Translations under genes and position numbers: made by a program | Shown here: positions 34,206-44,300 of the stretch, piece after piece | Layout of the letters: every line of letters starts with the position of its first letter | Numbering within the stretch: the stretch's first letter is position 1 | The notes under the pieces: model-generated | Seen by the model: the letters and a program-made list of their open reading frames with translations, nothing else | Database searches by the model: none | What the model was told of the DNA's origin: nothing | Assembly (NCBI RefSeq): GCF_002215035.1 | Contig: NZ_NKFP01000007.1 | Span: 124,001-188,000 of the forward strand | Reading direction: 5' to 3' | Length of the DNA stretch: 64,000 nucleotides | DNA from: Leptolyngbya ohadii IS1 | GTDB taxonomy: Bacteria > Cyanobacteriota > Cyanobacteriia > Elainellales > Elainellaceae

Positions 34206-34633
34206 TAGTCCCTCGCAGGATATCTAGCGTTATAGGGTGGCTGTGCCGCAGCAATAATAATTGCCTCTAAACTCGATGATAGCGTCTGAAGCTGGACGAA
34301 ATTGAGGGGGTAAAGTAGGAGCCTGATGTCCTCTGGCTTGTAGAGATCTAACCAGGACCATAAAAAGGCTTTGTGCCCATCCCGAAACCGTTCACGGCTA
34401 TAGCGAGTTTTTCCCACGTAGAGTAGCCCAAGCTCCCGGTGTAGAACAGCATAAATACTGGCACTTGCCGTGACATCCTTAAACGATCGGGTAACAGCAA
34501 TACATTGCTCAAAGGGAGTAGAGACAGTTGCAAGCTGGTTGCTGCCGATCGCTCTGCCCGACCAGTGCAGCATTTTTTGTAAGGTTGAAAGATAAACCTT
34601 ACAAAAAATGCTGCTTTCGTTCTTCTGATTCAC
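34205..34633 (-). CDS. GIY-YIG nuclease-family protein
   Basis: The domain core reads SIYAVLHRELGLLYVGKT, RERFRDGHKAF, a later SSSLEAIIIAAA and PPYN. This matches the GIY-YIG plan (first strand S/G-IY, second strand L-Y-VGKT, Arg, Glu, final PPYN). Members are small nucleases in homing endonucleases, restriction and repair. GTG 34633 gives 142 aa; ATG 34573 gives 122 aa and keeps the whole domain. A perfect 19-bp inverted repeat lies exactly between these two starts, so it is either coding or a leader hairpin. The 85-aa gene is coupled downstream. Confidence 0.7.
   Translation of the reverse strand: MNQKNESSIFCKVYLSTLQKMLHWSGRAIGSNQLATVSTPFEQCIAVTRSFKDVTASASIYAVLHRELGLLYVGKTRYSRERFRDGHKAFLWSWLDLYKPEDIRLLLYPLNFVQLQTLSSSLEAIIIAAAQPPYNARYPARD
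34568..34613. repeat. Perfect 19-bp inverted repeat
   Basis: Arms at 34568-34586 and 34595-34613 are perfect reverse complements (CAGCATTTTTTGTAAGGTT and its complement) with an 8-base loop. It overlaps the possible start region of the GIY-YIG gene and could hide or expose its initiation site, act as an operator, or be a relic of a mobile element. Confidence 0.75.
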
Positions 34634-34665
34634 TTTGTGCTTACCTATTTAGCCGGCTGACGTAT

Positions 34666-34717
34666 CGCTCTTGCTCCGCGCCGTAGCGCGATGCGGTTTG
34701 GGCTTTGCCCAAGAGCG
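34666..34717. repeat. Hairpin-forming repeat between GIY-YIG and Uma2 genes
   Basis: CGCTCTTG (34666-34673) and CAAGAGCG (34710-34717) flank a GC-rich stretch with further short self-complementary pieces. It may be a dispersed palindromic repeat or a bidirectional terminator. The remaining gap to 34854 shows no gene. Confidence 0.4.
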
Positions 34718-34854
34718 GAGAAGCCCGCTCCTTTGAAGTTGCCGTGTTCCTTAGCTGCAATGCTCCCGTTACAATGGGAGGATGAAGCTTATTACAGGCT
34801 CAGGATGGGCAATCAAGCATCCCAGCAATTTGAGGTAAAACAAAGGGAGACGGC

Positions 34855-35481
34855 ATGACTCCAGCAGTTCAGATTCCACCCCTCACTTTTGAGCAGTTCC
34901 TCGACTATGACGATGGGACGGAAACTCTGTACGAATTGATTGATGGTTGTCCCCTTGCCATGCCCGAACCTTCGCGCCAGCATCAAAGCATTGTTCGCTA
35001 TCTCGATCGTGTCTTCAGTGATGAGATTGAGCGGCTAGGGAAACCGTGGGAGACTGTCAGAAATACAGCAATTCGAGTTCCAGGACGATTTCTTGCCGAT
35101 GGTAGAAGACCGGATCTCGCGATCGTCGATCTGCCCCAGAGCGAAGCAGAGCAGCAGGAAAAAGGAATTAAGACCACACCACACATGGTGATCGAGGTTG
35201 CCTCAAGTAACTGGAAAGATGACTTGCGAGACAAGATTTTCGCTTATCTACATCTGCAAGTGCCGGAATATTGGATTTTAGATTACGCAGGACAAATCCC
35301 AGAGAAATACTGCGAGCGGGGAAGAGGCGTTAAAACGATTGTTCACACCCTTCGTACCGTAGGACGGTATGGATATGACAAGCAGGAGTTTATTGGGAAT
35401 GAAGTCATTCCTTGCCAGACTTTTGAGGATCTGCAATTGACTACCCAGCAAATTCTTCAGCTTGGGAAAACAAGTTTGTAG
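34855..35481 (+). CDS. Uma2-family (DUF820) putative restriction endonuclease-like protein
   Basis: The 208-aa protein has the Uma2 pattern: LTFEQFLDYDDGTETLYELIDG at the start, RPDLAIVDLP in the middle, then MVIEVASSNWKDDLRDKIFAYLHLQVPEYWILD. The Asp of RPD, the E-x-S of IEVAS and the Lys of RDK form a PD-(D/E)xK nuclease-like core. The family is abundant in cyanobacteria; its biological role is not established. A ribosome binding site AGGGAG lies five bases before ATG 34855. It appears intact and of normal length. Confidence 0.85.
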   Translation: MTPAVQIPPLTFEQFLDYDDGTETLYELIDGCPLAMPEPSRQHQSIVRYLDRVFSDEIERLGKPWETVRNTAIRVPGRFLADGRRPDLAIVDLPQSEAEQQEKGIKTTPHMVIEVASSNWKDDLRDKIFAYLHLQVPEYWILDYAGQIPEKYCERGRGVKTIVHTLRTVGRYGYDKQEFIGNEVIPCQTFEDLQLTTQQILQLGKTSL

Positions 35482-35575
35482 CCAGATTCGTGAAGCTCTT
35501 CCGCTTGTATCGATTCCAGGGTGTATCGTCTTCGATCGTTCATCGAACGATTCTCTTTAACTTGCCAAAAGATTC

Positions 35576-35836
35576 ATGCGGAATAAGTCTGGGCAGACTA
35601 TTTTGAGAGTATTCTGTTTGATTTCCAATTACGGCTACTACAAAGCTCAAGCAGATCGCCCCCTCTTCGAGGGCAAGGGTGGCGTGACCCGCTACCTTCA
35701 CTTAGGCAAGAAGGGAAGCAAGAAGCACAAGGAGTGGGCTGCGCGGATTGCGCGACGGAATGCGATCGCCTTCATCACATCTGCTGTCTTGGAGTTGAGC
35801 AAGTTGGAGGAAGAGGAAATTGCTGCGATCAATTGA
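35576..35836 (+). CDS. Small basic hypothetical protein
   Basis: The 86-aa protein is basic in the middle (YLHLGKKGSKKHKEWAARIARRNA) and ends in an acidic helix (LELSKLEEEEIAAIN). No family was recognised. The order basic core, hydrophobic helix, acidic tail reads like a real nucleic-acid-binding small protein. ATG 35576 has no strong ribosome binding site. Confidence 0.5.
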   Translation: MRNKSGQTILRVFCLISNYGYYKAQADRPLFEGKGGVTRYLHLGKKGSKKHKEWAARIARRNAIAFITSAVLELSKLEEEEIAAIN

Positions 35837-35901
35837 ACCGCGTTAAGGGAGAGCTACCGCCCTTTAGGAGTGATCCTTACTAATTCAAGGAACACTTCAT
35901 C

Positions 35902-36123
35902 ATGAATGGAGAACCCTCAAGAATCCTGGATGCTGCTTTATGTGATCTGATTGCTCAAGTGGCTCACTTCTCTGATCCCTGGTTTGATGTCCAGGAGATG
36001 CACCTGAGCGAATGGAAGCTGGAGTATCTAGTTTGCCAGATCTTGCGTTTCTGTCGGCAGTTGATCGATGGGCGATACCTAGCGAGATGGTTATTGGAGT
36101 GTCGGGAAGGGGCAGTGTTTTAG
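35902..36123 (+). CDS. Possible small hypothetical protein
   Basis: A 73-aa frame with a plausible protein-like sequence (ILDAALCDLIAQVAHFSDPWFDV, then YLVCQILRFCRQLIDGRYLARWLLE). No family or strong ribosome binding site was seen. A different frame at 36012-36326 overlaps it, and only one at most can be real. Confidence 0.3.
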   Translation: MNGEPSRILDAALCDLIAQVAHFSDPWFDVQEMHLSEWKLEYLVCQILRFCRQLIDGRYLARWLLECREGAVF

Positions 36124-36402
36124 CAGGAAGAAACGGAAGCGATCGCTTGGGGCGAAAGGGCAGGAAAATTGGTTTTCCCTTTGCTCTATCAGCCCAGACT
36201 GTTTTCGTGGTCTGCCTCCCAGTGGGAGAGACCGCTCTCTGCTCATTGGGGAGGATTGACTTTAGTCCTCAAACACTCGACTTTCTACATCGCACTGCTA
36301 CCCACACCCTTATGACGTGCCGGTAAGGGGCAGTGCTCTACTAGGAAAAAGGAATGGGAGCGATCGCTTGGGGACAAGGGGTAGAAAAATTAGGCTTCCC
36401 CT
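36107..36402 (+). repeat. Imperfect direct repeat pair in a non-coding stretch
   Basis: About 75 bases at 36107-36180 are repeated at 36325-36402 with roughly 70% identity by eye. Both contain GGGGCAGTG, then GCGATCGCTTGGGG and GTAGAAAAATT/GCAGGAAAATT-like pieces. The gap 36124-36446 otherwise shows no gene I can support. Confidence 0.45.
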
Positions 36403-36446
36403 AGCTCCTGCCTGATTTTCTACTTTGAGATTAATATGAACTCCAA

Positions 36447-38240
36447 CTAGCTATATAGTTGAACAATAAAAGAAATTCGGTTATTTTTACTTTCCACTGT
36501 AATTTTGCCGTTCATCTGTTCAACCAGCTTCTTAACAAGTGCTAGACCTAAGCCTGTACCTCCATATTTCCAAGGATCGTTGTTGGGTATACGGTAGAAC
36601 TTATCGAAAATACGAGGTAATTCATCAGGGGTAATTTCAACTCCCGTGTTAGCGATTGCAAGTTCTAAGCAACGAACTGGGCTAGTTACTGCCGTTTCTT
36701 GAGCAATGTTGGCTGAAATTGAGATGGTTTCACCTGCGGGAGTATATTTACAGGCATTGCTGAGGAGTTCTGTCACAACTCGGTTAAAACTGCGTGAGTC
36801 AAGATAGAGAGTCGGTAAATTGGGAGAAATTTCAACGTGGAGCGTCTGCTGTTGATGTTGAGCACGGCTCTCAAATGGCTCAATTAAATGAGGCAGCAAA
36901 TCTTGTAAGTTGATTGGGATCGGCTGGGCGGTATAGGTTCCAGCTTCAATATGCTGAAGGCTCAATAGATCCTCGACCAAAGCCAGCTCCCGATCGCATT
37001 CATCCTGAAGCACCTTAAAGTATTGAACTACTTTGTTGCCCTGCACAGGAGATTTTGAAATCTCCTCTATAAAATCTTGCCCCTGATTCGTCACGGTCGT
37101 TAGGAGTTTAATCACCATTTTCATACTGGCGATCGGGGTTCGCAGTTCATGGGAAATAGTGCTCAGGAAGTCATCTTTGAGTTTGTTGAGCCGTTCTAAT
37201 TCTTTAACCTGTGCCTGAGCTGCTTCGTATAACCGTGCCTGCCGGAGGGCGATCGCACACTGGTTGGCAACTTGCTGCACGAGATGAATTTCGCCTTCAC
37301 TAAAGCTGGAATAGGTATCTCTAAACAGCCAGAGATCCCCTAGAATTCCGACCTGATCTACTTGATCGTCAAAGATAGGACAAGCCAACGTTGCAGAGTG
37401 ATTCCGAATGGGGCTGGGCTGAGTCTGACAAAAGGCAAAACACACCCGACTATCTAGCTGGTCGTATAACTCTGGAAAGTCCTGCATGTACAGCATTTGA
37501 CCTTGAGTTGCGCTGGAACCCGGTTGTACCCACTGATAGCGGATAGTAGAAGTTGAGTGATCTGCGTTGTATAAAGCCGTATCACAACAACGAACTTCTA
37601 ATGTTTTTGCCAATGTTTCAACAACGACTTGCAGAATTTTGTGCTGATCTAGAGAATCACGAACCTGATCAGAAATATGCTTTAGTGCCACTTCAAAATT
37701 CAGAGCTTGTTGAAGTTCTAACGTCCGCAGTTGCACCTGTCGCTCCAGATCCGCATTGAGGCGTTCTAAACTGATGTTGAGTTGCCGGACTTCAGATTCC
37801 GCTTGTCTGCGAGTTTCAATCTCTTGCTGAAGCTGTCGTTTTTGCTGTTGAATGAGCAGTTGGTTTTGCACCCGTGCAAGAACTTCTAATTCTTGGAAGG
37901 GCTTTGTAATATAATCTTGTCCTCCCATTTCAAATGCTCGAACTTTGTCATTCACTTGATCTAAGGCACTGATGAAAATCACTGGAATGTTTGCAGTTAC
38001 TTCAGATGCTTTCAATTGCTGGCAAACTTCATATCCACTCATTTCTGGCATATTGATATCAAGCAGAATCAAATCAGGCGGGTTGCGCTGCGCTGCCTGT
38101 AATGCCATTCTGCCGTTGAGCGATTTAAGAACCGTGTACTGCTGAGATTCTAAAATTTTGCCTAGTAAGCGCAGATTGTCGAGAGTATCGTCTACAACTA
38201 GGATGCTAAATTGAGCCATTGCTTGAAATGAAGCGATCAT
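36447..38240 (-). CDS. REC-GAF-histidine kinase (hybrid two-component sensor)
   Basis: The 597-aa protein starts with a receiver domain: acidic pair in ILVVDDTLDN, phosphoacceptor Asp in LILLDINMPEMSG, Lys in YITKPF. A coiled coil (LIQQQKRQLQQEIETRRQAES), a GAF domain (about 200-335) and HisKA with FLSTISHELRTPIAS follow. The HATPase domain ends NDPWKYGGTGLGLALVKKL. It can receive phosphate and phosphorylate a partner. An AGGAGG ribosome binding site lies just before ATG 38240, only 11 bases after the phytochrome gene, so the two are co-transcribed. The GAF-HisKA-ATPase half closely matches the end of the giant kinase at 58902. Confidence 0.9.
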   Translation of the reverse strand: MIASFQAMAQFSILVVDDTLDNLRLLGKILESQQYTVLKSLNGRMALQAAQRNPPDLILLDINMPEMSGYEVCQQLKASEVTANIPVIFISALDQVNDKVRAFEMGGQDYITKPFQELEVLARVQNQLLIQQQKRQLQQEIETRRQAESEVRQLNISLERLNADLERQVQLRTLELQQALNFEVALKHISDQVRDSLDQHKILQVVVETLAKTLEVRCCDTALYNADHSTSTIRYQWVQPGSSATQGQMLYMQDFPELYDQLDSRVCFAFCQTQPSPIRNHSATLACPIFDDQVDQVGILGDLWLFRDTYSSFSEGEIHLVQQVANQCAIALRQARLYEAAQAQVKELERLNKLKDDFLSTISHELRTPIASMKMVIKLLTTVTNQGQDFIEEISKSPVQGNKVVQYFKVLQDECDRELALVEDLLSLQHIEAGTYTAQPIPINLQDLLPHLIEPFESRAQHQQQTLHVEISPNLPTLYLDSRSFNRVVTELLSNACKYTPAGETISISANIAQETAVTSPVRCLELAIANTGVEITPDELPRIFDKFYRIPNNDPWKYGGTGLGLALVKKLVEQMNGKITVESKNNRISFIVQLYS

Positions 38241-38251
38241 GATTGTTCCTC

Positions 38252-41200
38252 CTAGCTCTGGGTTAGGGAAGCGATCGCCTCAAACTGAAGCGTATCGACC
38301 AGCGATATCATTGCTTCAATCAGCCATTGCTCGTTATTGGGAATCTGGGCGACCAATTGGTACAATCGCTCATCTTGTAAATCAAGAGCTGCCTCATGAA
38401 CCTTGATGAGCCACTCATCTGGCATGATCTCAAGGTCTTGAGCAGTCAGGTTCTTCTGCACTGCTGGAGCCACTTCCGGGGATTGATTGCAGTAGCGATA
38501 GCCAACATTTAGATAGCGGGCGATCGTCTCAAATAGCACCGTTTCATTAAAAGGCTTAGCAATATGCTCATTGCAACCTGCTTCAAGACTCGCTTGGCGA
38601 TCCGCTTCAAACGCATAAGCCGTGAGTGCAATAATCGGGGTTGGTGGTCGCTGCTTTGCAACTTCGTGTAAGCGAATTTGTTGGGTTGCCTCAAGACCAT
38701 TCATTTCAGGCATTTCCAGATCCATCAGAATTAAGTCAGGCTGCCACGTTTGCCATTGGGCGATCGCCTCAATTCCGTTTTCGACGGTTTTGACCTCAAA
38801 GCCGATCGACTCTAACAACGTCAGCAGTAACTGCCGATTTTCTGGGGCATCCTCAGCCACCAGAATACGGTAAGTGGGCTGATTCGGTTCCAAACCAATG
38901 ATGAGACGACCCGTCGTTGCCTGTAGCAGTGCTACCGCTTCAGGCTGATAGATGAGAACTTGACAGTTGAAGGTTGACCCTTGATTAACTGTGCTTTGAA
39001 CAGTAATATCTCCCCCCATCAAGCGGGCAAACTGACGGCTAATGCATAGTCCCAGTCCAGTGCCTTCAGCCTGACGACCGCGTTCGGTTTGCATGAACGC
39101 CTCAAAGATAGTACCCCAATCACGGTGTTCGATGCCACATCCGGTATCCTTGACAATGAAGGAAAGATTGAGTGAATGACAGGGCGGCATGGCGTTGGGA
39201 TAACATGTACAGCCTCGTTCCGTCGGTTGAGTCCTTGCTACGCTCACCCGCACTAGAACACCACCCTGCGTCGTAAACTTAATGGCGTTGCTAATTAAGT
39301 TAATGAGAATCTGCCGTAACTTTGCTTCGTCACTGCACACATAGCAAGGAACATCGGGGTCTTCCTCAAACACGAGAGTTAAGCCCTTTTGAACTGCTTT
39401 AAGCGCAAACATTTCCTGTAAGGAGCGCAGTAATCGATGCAGATTAAAGTGCCGCTCTGTCAGAAGAAGCTGTCCTGCCTCAATCCGAGACATTTCTAGT
39501 ACATCATTGATCAGAGCTAATAAATGTTCGCCACTGCGGTTAATAATGCGAACGGGTTCTTGAAACTCAGTCGGGATATTGGGGCTACGATTCATCACCT
39601 GGGCAAATCCCAAAATTGCGTTGAGCGGTGTTCGCAGCTCATGGCTCATCTTGGCAAGAAACTGGCTCTTGGCACGGTTGGCGATCGCTGCTCGTTCAGC
39701 CGACTGCTCTAACGCGATTTGGGAAAATTCCAGCACCGCCAGCATCAAGGTGCTTCGCATCATCCTGGCTGCCTCAATTTCTGCGGTCTGCCAGGGAAGT
39801 GACGTTTCCTGTACGGTTTCTTTCCACAGTTCAAACGACTTACGCGGGCACAGGTTCAGATTGCCCAGTTCATCAATTGTGACCGCATCTTTGGGATTTC
39901 CTGCCCAGTGAACTGTTTGAATTTGCTCAGGTCTAAACCAGACAATGTGATAAGACCTCTGGTGTAAAACAATAGAAATCGCGAGAATACCACTGGCAGC
40001 GTCTTTGAAAACCCTGGCAGGGGGGTAAGGTCGAGCAAGGCAATCCGTAAAATAAAACTCTGGCTGGTTCAAGCGAGCTAGCCAACTCAGGAGATCCTGG
40101 ACTGCCTCTAGCGGAGGGGTTTGTCCGATGAGTGAGATTCGCTCATCTAAGGCGATCGCAACTCCCTCAGCTTGGACGAGATGCAGTAGACTAGATGAAT
40201 TTCGCGTTAGCACCTGCTGGATAAAGTTTGGCTCTCGTAAGAATGCCTGCTGAAGTTTGTCTTGAATCGCCTTTACCTGAGTTTGATAACGGAGCAATTC
40301 ACGCTCCTGCTGGTGAACGAGTTCAATTGAGGCAAACTGCCCTAAAAATTCACAGGTTTTGCGTGTTTCGTAATCAACCTGTTTAGGGCTGGAATGATGA
40401 CAGGCAATCAGCCCCCAAAGGTGCTGATCATCAATGAGGGAAACAGTTAATGATCCACCGACTCCCATGTTCTGGAGGTATTCAATGTGGTAAGGAGAAA
40501 CGCCACGCAATACACAATTACTTAAGTCTAATGGCTGTCCTTCAGGGAATGCTTCCGCTGGAATTAAACGAGATAGCGTGTAATTGACGTTAGGAATTTG
40601 GCGAACCCAGTTGCGAAGAAATAATTTTCGGGCAGGAACCGGAATATCGATCGTCGGAAAATGTAACCCCAAATAGCTCTCTAAATGGGATTCCTTCTCC
40701 TCCGCAATCACAACCCCGTGATCGTCTGCTTCAAAGCGATAGATCATGACGCGATCGAACCCTGTTAATGCTTTGACTCGCTGAGCAAGCTTTTGGACTA
40801 AATCAGTTGAGCTGGTTGCACTCCGCAGACTGAGGATTGTGGCTTGCAAGCGATGGTAGAACTGGAGGGAATGAAGTTTTTCATTGGATAGCTGCGGTTC
40901 TATTTCCAGAAGTAGAACATTATTGGTTCGCGATAAGGTTCCTCTGAAAATTCGCGATCGTGCCTTCAACTCAAATGGATTCCACAATTCCAGGTCATCT
41001 TGTTGTAGAAATTCGGCAATTTGCTGAACCTGGAGACGGGAAAAGAGTCGATATAAGGATTTACCGACCACGGTTGTTGCAGGAACGCCTAAAAATTGCT
41101 CGACCGTCTCACTCACCTGCAAAATTTTGAGGTCGGGTTCCTGTAGTACAACAAGAACACCGTTGGGTTGGATATAGCCTGAAGCATAAACCGATGCCTC

Positions 41201-41272
41201 ACTGCACTCTTCCAAATGGGTCAGGGCTGAAGCAGTGAATTCAACTTGTTCAGTAGTGATTGAAGAGTTCAT
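38252..41272 (-). CDS. Bacteriophytochrome hybrid histidine kinase (PAS-GAF-PHY-HK-REC)
   Basis: The 1006-aa protein has a full phytochrome sensory core. Cys23 precedes the PAS domain at the position used by biliverdin-binding phytochromes (nine residues before the Gly of GYIQPNG). The GAF domain has FDRVMIYRFEADDHG, TIDIPVPARKLF and VSPYHIEYLQNMGV, and no Cys at the plant/Cph1 position. The PHY domain has the tongue motif PRKSFELWKE and VHWAGNP. HisKA (AKMSHELRTPLNAI), HATPase and a receiver (ILMDLEMPEMNG) follow. It should sense red/far-red light with a covalently bound bilin. It lies 54 bases after the giant CHASE kinase and 11 bases before the REC-GAF kinase, in one operon. The bilin type needs experiment. 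Confidence 0.9.
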   Translation of the reverse strand: MNSSITTEQVEFTASALTHLEECSEASVYASGYIQPNGVLVVLQEPDLKILQVSETVEQFLGVPATTVVGKSLYRLFSRLQVQQIAEFLQQDDLELWNPFELKARSRIFRGTLSRTNNVLLLEIEPQLSNEKLHSLQFYHRLQATILSLRSATSSTDLVQKLAQRVKALTGFDRVMIYRFEADDHGVVIAEEKESHLESYLGLHFPTIDIPVPARKLFLRNWVRQIPNVNYTLSRLIPAEAFPEGQPLDLSNCVLRGVSPYHIEYLQNMGVGGSLTVSLIDDQHLWGLIACHHSSPKQVDYETRKTCEFLGQFASIELVHQQERELLRYQTQVKAIQDKLQQAFLREPNFIQQVLTRNSSSLLHLVQAEGVAIALDERISLIGQTPPLEAVQDLLSWLARLNQPEFYFTDCLARPYPPARVFKDAASGILAISIVLHQRSYHIVWFRPEQIQTVHWAGNPKDAVTIDELGNLNLCPRKSFELWKETVQETSLPWQTAEIEAARMMRSTLMLAVLEFSQIALEQSAERAAIANRAKSQFLAKMSHELRTPLNAILGFAQVMNRSPNIPTEFQEPVRIINRSGEHLLALINDVLEMSRIEAGQLLLTERHFNLHRLLRSLQEMFALKAVQKGLTLVFEEDPDVPCYVCSDEAKLRQILINLISNAIKFTTQGGVLVRVSVARTQPTERGCTCYPNAMPPCHSLNLSFIVKDTGCGIEHRDWGTIFEAFMQTERGRQAEGTGLGLCISRQFARLMGGDITVQSTVNQGSTFNCQVLIYQPEAVALLQATTGRLIIGLEPNQPTYRILVAEDAPENRQLLLTLLESIGFEVKTVENGIEAIAQWQTWQPDLILMDLEMPEMNGLEATQQIRLHEVAKQRPPTPIIALTAYAFEADRQASLEAGCNEHIAKPFNETVLFETIARYLNVGYRYCNQSPEVAPAVQKNLTAQDLEIMPDEWLIKVHEAALDLQDERLYQLVAQIPNNEQWLIEAMISLVDTLQFEAIASLTQS

Positions 41273-41326
41273 TTTAAAGCCAAAGCATTTGGGAATTACA
41301 ACGAGGAATAACAGACGCTGGAAAAT

Positions 41327-44300
41327 TTAGGATGAAAAATTACGATGAATCAAACGGATGATTTGCTCAAACTCACATCGGTTAGCAAGATCCAATAACT
41401 GAGCTTTGAGGGCATCCAATGCTGGTGCTAACTGATTGGTAAGGTCTACGATCGCTCGATCATTTCCACAGAGTGCCAGATCTTCTAGCGTTTCCAGCCA
41501 ATTTACAGGTAATTGAGTTAGCAGTTTTGGATCAAAAAAACTCAACTGATTCACATCCGCATCAGGTACTGCAACAGAAGGAGAATTTGGTAGATCTGAG
41601 GCTTCAGCATAGAGATACTCTAAGCCCAAATATTCTTTCAATTTAAGAAATAGAGTTTCTTCTCGGAACGGCTTACTGATGTAATCATTACAACCTGCGG
41701 CGAGGGCAAGGGCGCGATCGCTCTGAGAAGCCTGAGCCGTTAGAGCAATAATAATGCTGGCTTTCTCATGCTCCATTGCCCGGATCTGTTTCGTTGCCTC
41801 ATATCCGTCCAGTCCCGGCATCCGAATATCCATCCACGTCAGATCGGGCTTCCACTCCTGCCAGAGCGCGATCGCTTCCTGCCCGTTGGTTGCTTCTTGC
41901 ACCTCCAACCCCAGACGAGTGAGCAGTCGAACCATGAGCGATCGATTTTCACGTTGATCATCAACAACCAAAATTCGGCGATGGGGTTGCTCTGGAACCA
42001 ATCCAATAATCGTGCGCTCCTGTTGTTCGACCTGACCATCAACCCCACTGGCTGGACAGACGGGAACCGTCACTGTAAAAGTACTTCCCACTTCTGGGAT
42101 ACTTTCAACAGAAATGGTGCCATTCATTAATGCGAGCAGCCTACGGCTAATGGTCAGTCCCAAGCCAGTTCCACCGATTGATTTGCGACCCGCCTCTGCT
42201 TGTGCAAAGGCATCAAAGATGGACTCTTGCTCTGTTTCGGCAATACCAATTCCCGTATCTGCGACTTCAAACTGAAGGGTGCAAGCAATACTGGCAATAG
42301 GGGGATTGAGAGAGTCATATTGTGAGACATTGGGTACTAAGCAGGCTTTTTGGAATGATTCCCAACTGGTCACTCGTAAGGTTACACTTCCCTGCTTGGT
42401 AAACTTAATGGCATTGCTAAGGAGGTTAAGGAGAATCTGGCGTAGCTTCTGCTCATCCCCAATAACGAACTGAGGCACTTCTGGAGCAATGTCAAAGGAC
42501 AGTTGAAGTTGCTTTGCCTTCGCCCGTTCAGCCATCATGGTACGAAGCGTATGGAGCAGAGAAATTAAATCAAATCCTGATTCTTCTAGGATGCAGTGCC
42601 CGGTTTCAATTTTGGATAAATCTAACACATCATTAATTAAGCTTAAAAGATGATCGCCACTCCGCTGAATCGTTTGTAGATCATCTCGTTGAGCAGGGGT
42701 AAGAGATGAGTCATGAGACATGACCTGAGCAAACCCAAGAATGACATTTAATGGAGTACGGAGTTCATGGCTCATATTTGCCAAAAACATACTCTTAGCC
42801 AAATTTGCTGCTTCAGCCGCCTCCATTGCCTGTCGTAATTGTTGAGACTGCTGTTGGACTTGAGCAAATAGTTCAGCCTGTTGAATTGCAATGCCTAACT
42901 GAGTTCCAATTTGGCTGGCAACCTGAACTTCACCCTCACGCCATTCTCGTGGCTCAGAGTTTTGGTAACTGGCAAGCAGTCCCCAGAGTTTGTTGTTGCT
43001 AAAGATAGGAACCGTCAAATAGGCTCGCGTCTGAAATTTCTCTAGAAATTCAACATAGCAGTTTTCAAAGCCTGACTGGTAAATATCTTTGACAACACGA
43101 TATGAAGTTTCCTGATAGTAGATATTACCTTGAGTTTTCTGAATATAAGTATCTTGCGTTTCTGCCTCTTGGCTATCCCATCGTTTAATGATGCAACGAT
43201 CGGACTCCAGTGTTTGCGCCGCAAACGAAGCATCCTCATTCATCAAAGTTTCAATAACAGAAATCCAACCCTTACCAATTGATTCAGCAACCACCGCGCC
43301 ACTCCAGTCTGGATTAAAGCGATAGACTAAAACGCGATCACAGTTCAACACTCGCCGCAATTCCTGAGTTGTAGTCGCAAAAATTGCTTCCAAACTCAAG
43401 CTTTGGCGCATTTGTTGAATGATCTGGGCAATTGCTTGTTCTCGTGTAGCACTTTCTTGGAGTGCGATTTCAGCTTGCTTGCGATCGGTAATTTCTCGTA
43501 CCATAACGAGAACTTCGTCATGTTGGAGAGGCACAATTCGCACTTCCTCATAGTGTTGGGTTCCCTCAACTAGGATTTCTTGTTCGTACACCTGTACAAT
43601 TTCAGTTTGTAAAGCTTGTTGGGTGTAATGCATTCGCAATTGTGCAAGAGCACCTGGCAGTACATTATAAATATTGATCTCTTCAATAAATTGCGTTGGG
43701 TTGATGAGGTTAAAGGGGCTATTAGAAATAAATTCAACATGGCTTCCATCCGAATACATTCTCATCAACAAATCCGGAATTGCCTGGATAATGGCTTGTT
43801 TAGTGGCTTCGCTCTTACGCAACGCTGCTTCAGCTTGGTGTTGTTGGGTGATATCAATCGCCACGCCTCCAACCAACAGTTGCCCAAACAAGTTGGGCAT
43901 TGGAAATTTGTAGACCAGAAAAGTTCCCATTGTTCCATCTCGACGGGGAGCAACCTCAATCGCTTCTAGAACTTGCTGAGTGTGGGCAACCGTTTGAATG
44001 TTTTCTAGTAAAGGTTGAGCAACATCAGCCGGAAACAAATCAAAAATAGATTGACCAATTACATCTCCGTCAGGTACTCGAAATGTGTCAAGATAAGCCT
44101 GACTGAGGTAGGCAATCTTACCTTCAGAATCGCTAATCCAAGCAGGAGCCGGGCTATAGCGCATAAAAGCCTGGAAACGAGCTTCACTCTCTCGTAATGA
44201 TTGCTCTGATTGTTGACGCTCGGCTTCGAGCCGTATCCGTTCACTAATGTCTCGATTACTCGCTCGTTTACCTAAATAAGTTCCTGTATTACTAAATACA

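Noticed and set aside
36012-36326. 104-aa frame after the small genes
   Set aside because: It overlaps another frame and spans one unit of the direct repeat; composition is low-complexity Gly/Arg/Ser.
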